The notes beneath the pieces were generated by a model. It did not search any database and had not been told where the DNA came from. It worked only from the letters and a program-made list of their open reading frames with translations. Positions 22,676 through 34,423 of a stretch of 64,000 bases of DNA are shown piece by piece. Numbering within the stretch: position 1 is the stretch's first letter; every line of letters begins with the position of its first letter. Origin of the DNA: Ilex aquifolium (Eukaryota > Streptophyta > Magnoliopsida > Aquifoliales > Aquifoliaceae); contig OX637396.1 of the NCBI GenBank assembly GCA_951799425.1, forward strand, positions 39,175,901 through 39,239,900. The letters run 5' to 3'. Position numbers and translations under genes: made by a program.

Positions 22676-22829
22676 CTAATAATGTATTTATCTACTTTCA
22701 TATACATATTTGTTTGTATGTACATGCCTGCACGCATATGTGTGTGTGTGTGTGTGCGTGAGAGAGAGAGAGAGAGATCACATTAGAAACATGCAAAGGA
22801 CATTGCATATAAGCAAATGATGAAAAAGC

Positions 22830-23677
22830 TAGGAGTGCAACTTGAGCGGGCCAACTCGTATTCAATCTGAGCCCAATCCGAAAAAAATAAGACTTAGATT
22901 AGAACTGTTAATACTTAGATTGGGTCTAGGCAAAAAAATTTCAACTCAAATTAAATTCGGGCAAACCTTGGGTTGTCGGGTTCAACCCGAATATTAAAAT
23001 AGGATTGAACCCGAAAATATATATATATATTTAAGTAGTGTTAGTATTACCATCGAGTGGGGTGGTCTAGTGATGGTACCGACCTTACTCCTCACCCAGA
23101 GGTTGAGAGTTCGAGTCTTGGAGTCCCCATTAGAGTTCGGTGGTTGGCCGCTATGCTAGCCTAACTAGGTCTGATCCCGAGAGGTGTTCCAAGTGCGGTC
23201 AGGGGCCTTATGATCCCACCGGTGAATGCCTAACGGGATGATCGTTGGGCGCTCTTCCTTGCCCCCACTCTTTATATTATCACGAGCAAAAAAAAAAAAA
23301 AGTAGTGTTAGTATTTATCTTCATTCTTAGAGTCCAGACTTTCACTTCACTTTAAGTCTTCACCATTGGGCCTCCATCACTCTCAAATCCCTCTCACTCG
23401 TCTCTCATCTGGTTTCAGACTCTCAACCTCCATCTCTCTTCATCTGCGTCTCACCCTTTATCTCAAATCACTTGAAAAAATCAAATCTACACTTGAAAAA
23501 ATCAATCCGAATTGAGTAACCCGAATTTAACCCAAACCCATCCGAATTAAACTCGAGCAATGTTCGGGATGAGTACCTCATATTGAAGTCGGATTAAGGT
23601 TAAAGTTAAGATTAAATATTATATACCTAAAATTGGATTAGGACTGACCTCTCAATCCGGCCAACCCGCACCCCTAA
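22830..23677. mobile_element. hAT-like element (CAACCCG-rich) interrupted by a SINE
   Basis: The left end TAGGAGTGCAACTTGAGCGG and the right end (reverse complement TAGGGGTGCGGGTTGGCC) are inverted. The 8-bp flanks are GAAAAAGC / AAAAAAGC (22822-22829, 23678-23685). A SINE with its own duplication sits inside (23049-23300), so the original element was about 580 bp. Confidence 0.75.
23049..23300 (+). repeat. Full-length tRNA-type SINE with 15-bp target duplication
   Basis: It is flanked by the perfect duplication AGTAGTGTTAGTATT (23034-23048, 23301-23315). It has an A-box GTGGTCTAGTGATGG, a B-box GAGTTCGAGTCTT, a 3' body and a poly-A tail (23288-23300). It is the cleanest retroposon in the window and inserted into an existing hAT-like element. 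Confidence 0.9.
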
Positions 23678-23872
23678 AAAAAGCCAGCCTCTGATAAAAA
23701 CAATGCAAGCAATTTTCTGTACACACATTTCGCCTCCTTCAACCAAAAGGAAGACAAAAACTGCAAAAAATTCATATATCTACACACAAAAAAGGTAAAT
23801 GGAAAATGAAAAGAACAAGAGAGAGAGGCCACACTAACAAAATTCCAGCACTGTTTTATGTTATATATATAT

Positions 23873-26800
23873 CTACTTGATGGCATAGGAACGATTGCAC
23901 ACTACCTCGAGTGCCTCCATGATCAAGGCAGAAAAACTGGTCATAGCCTGGAATACTCCTGGCAACCCCGTCTGGATGTTATTTAGTGTCATTGATCTCG
24001 TCAGCTCTACCGCCCTGGAGTGCCTTACCATCTCGTCTTCCACCCGCCTTTGGCAAGCTGCAAGCTCAGATTTCTTCTCGGCGAGAGGGTCCCTTGCATC
24101 CAACACATGCCCATTATCATGCCCGCTATCAGGAAGCCCAATGCCAACCATGGAGTAGGAGTGATAATACTTCTTTTCTATGTTTCGAAGAGCTGAAGCT
24201 TTTTTCTCGAGCTCTTTTGATGCAGATTCAGTTCGTTTTTTTATTTTGAGCTCCTCTGTTTGTTTCAAATATATTGATTGGACAACGTTGATGAAGCTTT
24301 TGATGGCTTCAGATGCAACTGTGTCAGGTAGACGGTCAAGGGTGAGCTTCCACTCATCGCAGAACACAAAAGCCTCAGATGGTTCCCTAGTAGTGCCTCC
24401 ATTAGTTGGGTCAATGTTAACAGGAAGGAGAGTGAGCTTAAACCAGCCATGGAGGGAGCGGATGAAGTCCCTTTGGAACTTTACTAGGCGGCAAAAACTC
24501 GAGTGCCAGGCAGAAACAGCTGACTCAAGGTCACGTGTGGCCTGCCGGTGTAGGTCCGTGGTTGATTCACCCTTGGCTGATCGGTTGATAAGGCCCCGCA
24601 CTTGTTGCACAATGTCATTCTGGACTTCATGGAACTGGTTCATCGACCTCCACATGTACATGGACCTGTAATCACGATATCGCCAACATAAATTTGACTT
24701 ATTTTTCAACCAGGTGCACACTATATCACATAAGATACTAGCTATTCCAATTAAAAGGGGAGTTTCTCATCCAGTCTTATGATCCATGATTTTAGCATCA
24801 TCATCATCATCAAATACAACCACTCTGTTGTCCACTTCCTATAAACATGATTGACCCAAAGTGAGTGACTGTTCATCAGAACAGTTATAGTCCGAATACT
24901 CATAAGTCCGATACCATTGATGTCCAATAGCTTTGACGGTAATGGCTGGATCTACTACTACTACCTTGTCCATTGAGTATAACAGAGCCAATGATGGTAT
25001 AGCAATGAACACCGGGCCTGGTGTGGCCTCACACTTTATTTTTGGCAAATCTAATCAATCTCTAGTCATGTATCATTTCTGAGCTTTCTAACACGACTCG
25101 TAAATTTATTAATCCAGAGAAATATGATAAGTCATTGGGTCCCTTGCAAGAAAACTTTAACAATTGCACAGCAGAGAGAATCTGGACCAATGAACACATC
25201 TTTCAACTTAAACTTTGCTGATGTGTTGGCCAACTCTGCTGTGACTTCTAAAAGCCAGTTGAATCAGCTAGAATACTAGAATGTAAATCAAGCAAACGGG
25301 TGTTGAAAGAACAAAACCGATACTCCACAGTGACCTTAGTTAGGACAACATAAGAATTCATTGTGATACTTGCTAGTCATCCCTCAATCATGCCATTTAA
25401 CTCGGAATTTAGTCAGTAATCCATGAAGGCGCCCTATTTATTTGTTATGAATATCACAATGGTGATGATTTTGTTCTTGACTTAAGTCTACCTACCCCAA
25501 AGTAAAATTAGCCTGGAGAGCACAAAGGTGGGCCATATCACAGCTAGAGCCAATATACCTAACTCTCCATCATCAAAGGTAAGATAGTCAACAAAACCAT
25601 CTTGAAATCAAAGTGCCATCAGTTTTGGGCCCAGCCTGTTCTGAAAGGGGTGCCAGCAATAGGCCATAGTCCAGGACAAAAGGCTTCAGTGATTATTGAT
25701 GGTTAAGCAAGTTGCAAGGCAAATGCAGAGTAAAATCTTCAGAATTTTTCACCTTCAACTTGGACAAGCAAGTGAATGTTTTACATGAGGGAAGATAAAG
25801 CATCCGAACTACCATGTTCATTGATCGAGATCGAGAGTTAATCACAACACATTCTGATCACTCTGACTGATACCACCAATCATGGACAAGAAAAAAACTC
25901 AGGAATTCTGAACCATCTTCCTCCACAATACAGTGGGCACACAAGCCAAATTTCAAAATCACATCACACTACCTTCCTAAAACCAAAAAGTGGCACATGT
26001 TAAATCATAAGAAACTAGCATCAGAATATGGCATTGATGTCAATTGGAGTTTTAGTCTTGGACAGAAAAAGTATGGCTTCAAAGTTACTCGATAATGGCT
26101 TCAAAGTTACTCTAACTTATTTTGGTTTGTTCTCTTACATATTAATGTTTATGAAAAAAAAAAACAAAAGAAGCTTTCCATTTCCCCAATTTGTTTTCTT
26201 TGAAGAGTTTCTATATCAGCAAGGTTCCTGAGTTCAGATTTCAAATCCAGAGCTGCTGAAAATGGAAAACCACAGCTTTTGGCAAGTTTGTTATATATTT
26301 TAGATGCTTGTATTAGTCCACAAAATTATCATCCCCAGGTGAATGCATGCATGCCTACCATCTCGAAATTGGAAAAAAACCATATCATGTGGGGTAAACG
26401 GAGTATCAAATCTGCTGTAAATACCTACTTATTTGGCATGTCTACATACCAATTATTTTAAACTTAGTTGACTTGATAATGCTATGCGCACACAAGTGAT
26501 TCTCCAATATCAGCTAAATCAGAAGAGAAGTTATTTACCCGTGGCAAAGTTCAACAAGCTGTGGGACAAGTTCGGTGTCTCTAAGACCGGTAATAGCAGA
26601 GGAGGTGGTAGATACAGCCTGGGATGTGACCAGAATAAGGGACTGCAGCCTCTTTATTGAGGCCTTTGTCTTATCCAACTTTGCTTCCTCATTTCCCTTG
26701 TACTCCTGACTCTGTAGTGCCGACAACTTCCTTTCATGTTCAATTTTCACCCCTTCTCGAGCCTATATTCATTATAAATTAATATCAAACATTAATGCTC

Positions 26801-29573
26801 ATCATTTTCAATGTAATTTAAATGTGGCATCACAAACTCATTTCAATTCATTGTTGTTCCCTGTTTCTTCAAGGACTAAAGTGAAAGTAGAAATAGTAGT
26901 GAAAACAAGGATTACAGTATAAGAAGTAGCAAGCACGAATGGTAGTGACCAAAATAAAAAAGTATAAGAACTAGCAAGCATGAATGGTAGTGATTTAACT
27001 ATAAGAGAAAGTTTTAATGATCTCGATGCAACTCAAAAATACAAGAATTTGTGGAGTTCAATGCGAAAATTGTCATGGATTAAATTATAAAAAAAAATTA
27101 AATCAAAAATGAATAGTTGTGAACAATATGGATATCATTTGAAAATGAATAGTTCAGATAGAATTGAACTCTTCCAACTCATCTAAATTTGCACTTAGCT
27201 TGAAAGAAGACCATGAAAAGCAATAAATCTAGCAGTACTCACTAGCAAGTAGAGGAAAGAAAAATTTGCACAGATAAGAAAATTTTTGCATTGCATCTTC
27301 ATTCAGGCTGTGTGGATCATTATCTATTGACATTCAACATTAAGAAACTAGTCTGATCAGGGTTAAAAAAATTAAGGAGCTAGAACAAGCCAGATGATCA
27401 AAATCGACTATTCCCCAATTAGTCCAGAAAACAATTCACCTATGTAGGAAGATGGTACTACACATACGATGGCAACTGTAAGAGAAGATTACTAGACGGT
27501 CAAGTTGTCTTAGCATGTCAAAACAGACCCACCAGCATCCCCGTGGCCATGATTAAGATGATAATCACAATAAATGGATTAAATATCTCTAAATCAAGAG
27601 AGATTATAAAACACTACCTTGACTTCCTGGTAGAGCTTTTTCTCCCAAGCAAAGAGCCGTTCCAAAGCAGAGCACAGACTCTTGGGACCTCCCGGCTCAT
27701 CCATTGAACCCGGTTCGAACCGGTACTTAACCGCTAATGGCGGCTTGGACGTCCAGCTCGAGCTCAAGTTACTCAACACTCCACTTGAATGATACACAGT
27801 CTCTGCAACCAAAATCATTCAAAACCTTATATAATTTTTTTATTGAAAAATGAACTGAGGGCAAGGATTAAAATTTTCATTTTGATGTATAATTTCGATC
27901 AGATAAAAATAAAAATATTTCATAAATAGTGGAACGAACTCGAGCCGAGCCGAGCTTGAAAAACTTGTTTTTTAATCGAGCCTAAAAAATTGTTCAAGTT
28001 CAGCTCGTTTAGGAAAGGAGTCGAGCTTGAACGAGTCAAAAATAAGTCGAGGCCGAGCCAAGTCCGAGTATTTACACATAAACCAATCAAGTCTGTCGAG
28101 TTTAAACTGAACTTGTAGGGCTTGTTTTCTAAACGAGCTTAAAAATTTGTTCAAATTCGTCTCGTTTAAAAAACGAACCAAGTCTAAACGAGTCGGACTT
28201 TAGCCAAACTCGAGCCAAGAGTAGTTAAGATTAACAGCCCTAAATACACTGGATTTCACTGTCTGTTGAATTATAACGATGATGCGATGTTCATAAAAGG
28301 AAAGGCGTAGAAAATGGGACTAACTCTTCAACTGTGTGAAACTCCGATCGAGCTGAGCACGGCCAGTCTCGAGCATCTCGGAGATCTGTTCGCCGGCGGA
28401 TGCAGCCTTATCAAAGAACTCCTTAATGGCGTCAACAATCTCAGCCAAATCCTTGTGCCTCACCACTATCTTCTTATCGGACGACGATGAGATCTCACTT
28501 TTCCCAGCATTCCAACTCACCGATGACCCAGCATCGTCCGGCGATTTCGGATTCACCGCCCCCGTCACCGGAGTTTCTTTCGGCTTATAATTGTGTACCG
28601 ACGATCCTAAATTCGACCTCATCGATCCTATATCAGATCTTGATTCTATGTCACCATCTTCTCCTTCTTCATCGGAAGAGCTTGTTGTTGTGCTGTAATG
28701 GTCGCCCCATTCGCTACAGTGGACCTCCTCCCTCTCTGTCGCTCTTTCTCTTTCTCTCTCTTCATAATCAAAGTCGGAGTCAAGGTGGTGGTGACGGTGA
28801 AGACTGTCATGGGTTCGATCTTGATCTTGGAGATTGTTGCTTTTGTGAAGGGTCGAATAGGTTGAAGATGAAAATACAGAGGACTTATCGTCGTCATTGT
28901 TATCTTTGTTCTTGCGATTCTGTTGAAAGAATTCGGAATCTGGAGGGGAAGGAGGGTAGAAATTTTCCCAATTCCAGACGGAGGAGGCTTGTGATGGAGT
29001 TGAAGAATAGTTTGAATCATCATCGTATGTGCAATCTTTTTGTTTACTGTGGTGGTTGAGATTGGAGTTGTTGTGGTCGCTTTGGGGAGAGGAACCGAAG
29101 ACGCTTGATTCGGAGAGAATGTGAGGGAGTTTGATGGGTTTCTTGCGGTGGTTACGTTGGTGGCGAGAGGGGAGGCTGGAGGCGGAAAGGATATGAGGGG
29201 GTCTGGAGCTGGCAATGGTTGGGGATGGAGAGGGAGAGACGGATGGTGGTGGTGGCTCGTGGAGAGAGGGGGAGGGCGAGGGGACACGTGGAGGAGCGGA
29301 ATTGGTGGAGGGGGTGTGGGTGGTGTGGGGGCGAAAGCGAGGGAGGGAGGGATTATGGAGCAGGATGGCGGGGGAATTGTCAGAGACAGAGAGGGGTTCG
29401 CCGGCGGCGAAGGCGGAGAGGGCAGAGCCAATTACTCGTAACGAGCGGCAGTAGTCTGAATGAGCAGCGGCAAGGTGGTTGCGGGCGTAGACGGCTTCCT
29501 TCATGAGGCGGCCACGCTCCTTGCACCGCCGTACAGTGTCGTCGTTGTCCAGCTTCGACGCCGTGCACCCCAT
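23873..29573 (-). CDS. DUF630/DUF632 domain protein (NRG2/REL2-like family)
   Basis: Four exons on the minus strand: 29573-28325, 27802-27618, 26762-26539 and 24665-23873; all junctions are GT-AG and in frame. Product 816 aa. It begins [20 protein letters not shown], a DUF630 region (residues 1-60) with an N-myristoylation-type MGC start. A Ser/Pro-rich, low-complexity linker follows (about 70-380). The DUF632 domain starts near 385 ([18 protein letters not shown]), with coiled-coil segments and [14 protein letters not shown] near residue 555. Family members include Arabidopsis NRG2 (nitrate signalling) and rice REL2 (leaf rolling), but several paralogues exist, so the specific role is open. 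The proteins are often mis-annotated as bZIP. A hAT-like element lies in intron 1. Confidence 0.93.
27927..28242. mobile_element. hAT-like element in intron 1 of the DUF632 gene
   Basis: It is collinear with the element at 601-935 (shared words TTAATCGAGCCTAAAAAATT, GAACGAG, AACTCGAGCC). The right end gives TAGGGCTGTTAATC when reverse complemented; the left end has decayed to TAGTGGAACGAACTCGAGCC. No 8-bp duplication could be confirmed. It ends about 80 bp from the exon 1 donor. Confidence 0.65.
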
Positions 29574-29760
29574 GGTGGAAGGTCTACGTTCAAGTTCAAG
29601 GCGAAAAAGAATAGGCCAAGAAAATGGTCGGCCTCCGCTGGTGGTGATGGTGGTGGTTTGAGTGGGATTTAAGGAGAGAGAGAGAGAGAGAGCGAGCTAG
29701 AGAGCTTGATGTCCCATCGGTGTTCTCTTCACTTTTTCCCGCTCACTCGTTCACTATAAT
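29574..29760 (-). promoter_or_regulatory. 5' leader of the DUF632 gene with CT/GA tract
   Basis: Upstream (minus strand) of the ATG at 29573 is a leader with a GA/CT run at about 29671-29692. No clear TATA box was assigned. Confidence 0.35.
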
Positions 29761-29854
29761 TGTATTTTGCAACCGAAAAAATTTAAATATTTTTATTTTT
29801 ATTTTTATTTTTATTTTTATTTTTAAAGATTAAATTTTTTTCATATTATACACT

Positions 29855-30387
29855 CAGAGTTCGTTTAATTGTGGTATTAGAAATTAATATATTAGATAAA
29901 ATAATCCAGTCTAATTCAATACAGAAAGACAAAAAATAAGATTAAATAAAATATTAAAATAATACATAAATTTATCTAATGTTTGGCAACACAACACAAA
30001 CGTTGGATAACAGTATTTAATCCAATCAGCTATTCGATTAAGGAATTATTTTATCGTATTAATGTTAAATTGACAAAAATACTCTCAATCAGTGTTTTGT
30101 TACATTGATGATAGTTTAATTTTATCAGTTGAAGGGTTATAATAGTAAATGTGTTGAATAATACGTTTAAGTTGAATTATAATACCACCTCTCTTTATGG
30201 TATTAAAATACCTCCATAATACATATCTATCGTACAAAAAATATATGATAAGTATACGATTAATATACGTTTTTAAAATTAATACGGTATCAAATTTACT
30301 TACCAAACAAAGTATTAGACCCGATTAAATAAAAAATAGTACAATCTAATATTTAATTCACTCATAATACGTCTACCAAATGAGTCA
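29855..30387. mobile_element. TIR-like element, AT-rich
   Basis: CAGAGTTCGTTTAATTGTGG at the left and ATGACTCATTTGGTAGACGT (right end reverse complemented) form an imperfect inverted pair followed by GTATTA on both sides. The interior is AT-rich without an ORF. Boundaries are uncertain. Confidence 0.4.
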
Positions 30388-30390
30388 TCA

Positions 30391-30545
30391 CTGTATTAAA
30401 AGTGTTATAATGTGACTTTATCGTTAGTTTTCATTGCTCATTCTATTAACGTCAATGGGGTGATATTTTTGACAGAATGAAAAACGAAAGTTAACGGCAT
30501 GATCACATTGCAACACTTTTAATATATTAAAAATATAATGTAAAA
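30391..30545. repeat. Truncated foldback MITE, family of 5624-5900
   Basis: The arms AAAAGTGTTATAATGTGAC and its inverted counterpart GATCACATTGCAACACTTTT flank a loop containing GTTAACGGCAT-like words as in 5624-5900. The left arm is shorter than the right. Confidence 0.5.
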
Positions 30546-30974
30546 AAAGTAATACTAATATAAATACTTTATTTATAGAGAAAGAAAATTACTATTAAAC
30601 TCTGGACTACTCTCATTATACATCCCAAAACATGAACTGATTTTTTCAATCACTTGCAATTCATTTATTTTAATTTATAACAAAAAAAAAAAAAAAATGG
30701 TAGTCTGGGTCAAATTCACGTTACTACAAATTCAAAACATTAAGAGCATAAATTAAAATTTTTAATATTTGAGAATATAAATTAAAAGTCGAAACATCTT
30801 CCGAGGTGAAAAGTGAAATTAACCCTTAAACTTTTATTCAGCCACACTAAAGTCAAACGTATAATCTATTATTCAGTAATCAATGACCTGGATCCATTAA
30901 GAAATTATTGATTAAGATGGTGACAAATTTGATTGGTTATTGTTTGTTTCTACTTTTGTTTAATACTATTAATT
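30546..30974. other. AT-rich intergenic DNA
   Basis: No gene or bounded element recognised; a poly-A tract lies near 30681-30697. Confidence 0.4.
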
Positions 30975-31493
30975 TGGGTACATTACACAAATCCAATTAT
31001 ATCTTCAATTGCAAAAATGTCCCTTAATTTTACTTTATCTTAATTTCAACATTGAACTATTGAAAATAATTCAAATTGACACTTTCTATCCAAATCCAAG
31101 CAAAAGTGAATGATAAAAAATCACTTGTGATTTGTCACCCGAGATTGATGGATGTATTTTAGAAATTTCATCAAGACCTCTTCTTCTTCTTCCTCCTATT
31201 TCTCTTTGTCATCTATTATCTTTCTTGCCGTCTTTTCTATCTTAATTTCCTTCTATGACACAGGGATGAAAATATAAACATAGAGAGAGCGAGAGCGAGA
31301 GCGAGAGAGAATAGAAGGATGAAGATGAAGGTCTGGTGAAATTGCTAAGTATGGCGTGGCATTCGTGTGGTTTTTCTGCCCATTTCAATCCGAGGATTGG
31401 ACATATGGCGTCAATTGTAATGTTTTTAATAGTTCAAGGTTAAAATTGAGACAAAGTGAAATTGAGAGGGTCTTTTGAAAACTGATATATATA
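30975..31493. mobile_element. TIR/foldback element
   Basis: The left arm has AATTTCAACATTGAACTATT (31051-31070). The right arm has its inverted form AATAGTTCAAGGTTAAAATT (31428-31447), with pairing continuing outward. A (GA)n run is at 31283-31310. Outer ends are approximate. Confidence 0.5.
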
Positions 31494-32628
31494 CTTGGAG
31501 GACTTTCTATGTGCACCCTCCTATTTTTTTTATTTTTGTTTTAGAGAAGACTACTGTTATTGAGTGTGTTTGGATTTTGAAAGAGTTGGGTGGGAAGTAT
31601 GGGCTCAAGGGAAAGACCCTAGCTGCTCTTCTAGTTGGTGAAGTGAAATCTCCTCAAATATATATATAATTTTTTAAATTTTTGATGAATAACTTATCAT
31701 GTATTCAAGTAGGACCTGTGATATATAAGTGGGTCCTTCAATTATTAATGATAAAAAATCCGTGTAAAATGGAATTGAAAAAAAAATTTATTGGATGAGA
31801 TCTGAATCCGGAACAGTGAGAGCAAGTGTGAGAGTGTGTTGTTGGTTATTGAATCTCTAATAACAAAAAAAAATTGATCCTAATTCAAATGTTTTTTTTT
31901 TATAACGAGAAACCTCTACAAGGCAAAATCACTTTGGATTCATCTATGTGAGAGTAAACTATAAATATCTGTAATTATCCACAAATCACATGTATCAGTT
32001 AAACACGAAAGACTACTGTACGCTCAAAGTTCACACTGGATTTCTACTTTGTCACTAAACTATCAATTAAAACAAAAAAAAATCCTTAAACTTTACATCT
32101 GTTTTAATTAAATTCCTCAATTAAAATTCATCAATAATTCTAAAGGAAAAGAGTCACGGTAGCTTAACCTTGATCCAATTATGAGATTAATTTTGAATAA
32201 GTTGACCCTAAAGTTAGAATTTACATACTAAACATACATTTACCGACTCGTTTTGATATAGATTTTAGTACTGCAATTGGATGTATCGACTCATCTTTTA
32301 AAATTTGATTCATATTATGTTAATTTGGGCAAAATTAATCAAAATTAGTGACTTGATTGTTGTAATTAATTATAAAGGGACCAAATCAAAATCAAGTGAC
32401 CAGTAAAAGGAAAGTTAGGGGACATGACATTTAAATATTTTACATTTTGCTTTTCTACCTGAAAGCAGAGGAGGATATTCCGGCATCTCTCATCTGGTCA
32501 AAAAGGGGTTTTGAGACATGTGAATAAATATGTTTTCAATAAAATGCTAATAATAGACTAAGAATAGAATGGTTTGGAAGATGGTCTAATAATTTTTTTA
32601 ACGAAAACTAATGATCTATTTATATTAA
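31494..32628. other. Intergenic DNA with one odd short frame
   Basis: Mostly AT-rich. The segment 31547-31660 is less AT-rich and its plus frame reads EKTTVIECVWILKELGGKYG, which looks more protein-like than its surroundings. It has no start context, splice partner or family I know, so I do not call a gene. Confidence 0.25.
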
Positions 32629-32904
32629 GGGAAAATCTCATTTTACCACCTGAAAGGTACAAAAATGATCAATTTCTCCCCCCGTATGATTAATTTTCTC
32701 ACATTACCCCCTCAAAGAAATAAATGCGTTATAATGTGATATAAAAACGTTAAAATCTGATTCCAAAAATGTTGCAATAAAAATATTTTTGAATCACATT
32801 TCAACGTTTTTATTTATTTAAGGAGGACAATGTGAAAAAATTAATCATTTAAAGGATAAACTGAGAATTTTCATATCCTTAAGAGGGCAAAATAAATGGG
32901 AATT
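32629..32904. mobile_element. Foldback MITE
   Basis: The left half (AATCTCATTTTACCACCT ... GATTAATTTTCTCACATT) pairs over more than 100 bp with the reverse complement of the right half (AATTCCCATTTATTTTGCCC ... GATTAATTTTTTCACATT). It is non-coding. Target duplication unclear. Confidence 0.65.
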
Positions 32905-33062
32905 GTTTTATATCCCAAATTTGTATCCCAAATGTACATCCCAAATGAACGAGAACAATTGGATGAATGGGTCCCATCAACTTTTTTAATTAGGACCTAC
33001 TGATCCAACCATTCTTATTAATTTGAGATGCACATTTGAGATATAAATTTAGGATATATAAC
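32905..33062. mobile_element. Short palindromic MITE
   Basis: The left arm TTTTATATCCCAAATTTGTA pairs with the right arm (reverse complement TTATATATCCTAAATTTATA), and the match continues through CCCAAATGTACATC to the centre. The whole sequence can fold on itself. It directly abuts the preceding foldback element. Confidence 0.6.
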
Positions 33063-34423
33063 ATTGCTCTAATAAAATTTACCCTTATTAAATTGTTCTT
33101 TTTGGACCAAACCAATAAAGAAGAGAGATGAGGTGTAAAAGGTAAAAGTAAGAGATTGAGAATGGTGAAAGGCTTTTTTCCCGCCCACCTTTTCTCTTGC
33201 CAAATGGCATTTGGGGGCCCAAGCACTTATAATCACAAGCTCACCTTTTGTCCCATTTTTGGACTTTTTTCTTTACTTTTTTTAAGCCATTGCCTTTTAA
33301 CGTTGAGAAATGCCCCTCTTGACCCCTAACTTTACCGAATGAAGTACCCACAAACACACGGCTTTTAATCCACTAGCCAGCTGGGTATGTCTAGTCCTAT
33401 TCTTTTTCTTTTAATCCCTTATAACTCGATCTCAGAAAATTGTCAAAATTTCGAACTCAAAACATCTAAATTTGCAGTTCGTTTCTATTACCACTTGAAC
33501 TACCTTTTAGATTGTCTAATCCTATTCCTTCCCATAGAAACTACGAGACAAAATACGTTATATAACCAACCACCAAACACATACAACCTTTATTTATCCA
33601 TTTCTACTGACCTTTTTTTAAGAAGAAGATGAACCGAAAGGTAATCGATGGTGTGACCTAAAAAGCTGAAACAATAAATTATTATTATTATTTATTACTT
33701 TTATTTCACTTATCCTAAAAAACAACAATTATTCATTCCCCTAAAGGGGTTAATAGCATCCAAAGAGCCTAAAAAAGTAGGAAAGGAAACAAGGATGCTA
33801 TCTATGTGTAGGCTGCAATCCATAAAAAGTGAAATAACTATAGCCTCCTAAAAAGGTGAACAAAACCACTAATGGGCATAACTACTTCTACAATGGCCCC
33901 TATCCCCTTTTTTTCTATTCCTTGTTTGTTCCCTATGACTGGCAACCATTCCAATTAAGCATAACTTGGGATTCGTAACTCGAGATTTGCACAATCACCT
34001 ATATACTAGATGCATTAAATAATATGAGATTTTTCTTACAAAACTTAAACTTTCAGATCTTGAAATAACAACCCCTTAAAACTTTTTCTGATCCAAGCTA
34101 CCTTACAGGTTCTAATCCCCTCTTCCCTTCTCATATTTCCTATGTATTGTGCTTGAAGTATAATATAAAAGACTGATGAAACTTCTCCTCCAGCAGCTTT
34201 CCTCTTAACAACACCAACCCACTAAAACCAAATAAAGTAGCATTCTTTCTTCAACACAGTATCTATCATGTAGGTCATGATGGCACATTGATTTTGCATA
34301 TCAACAAAACGAGTGCACTCTTGTAAAATTCAAAACATACAAAGGGATAAGGATATGCAAGTTTTTCCCACAGACCAGAACCCCACAACCCATGGAATAA
34401 CGATCTTTGTGTTGCTCAAGCCT
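33063..34423. other. Intergenic and 3' region of LCMT1
   Basis: Contains a SINE-like fragment (minus) at about 33440-33520 with GTTCGTTTCTATTACCACTT, matching 9165-9365. The right side should hold the LCMT1 3' UTR. No other gene seen. Confidence 0.4.

Noticed and set aside
28487..29506. Several 80-260 codon frames opposite or shifted to the DUF632 exon 1
   Set aside because: Shadows of a Ser/Pro/His-rich, GC-biased exon.
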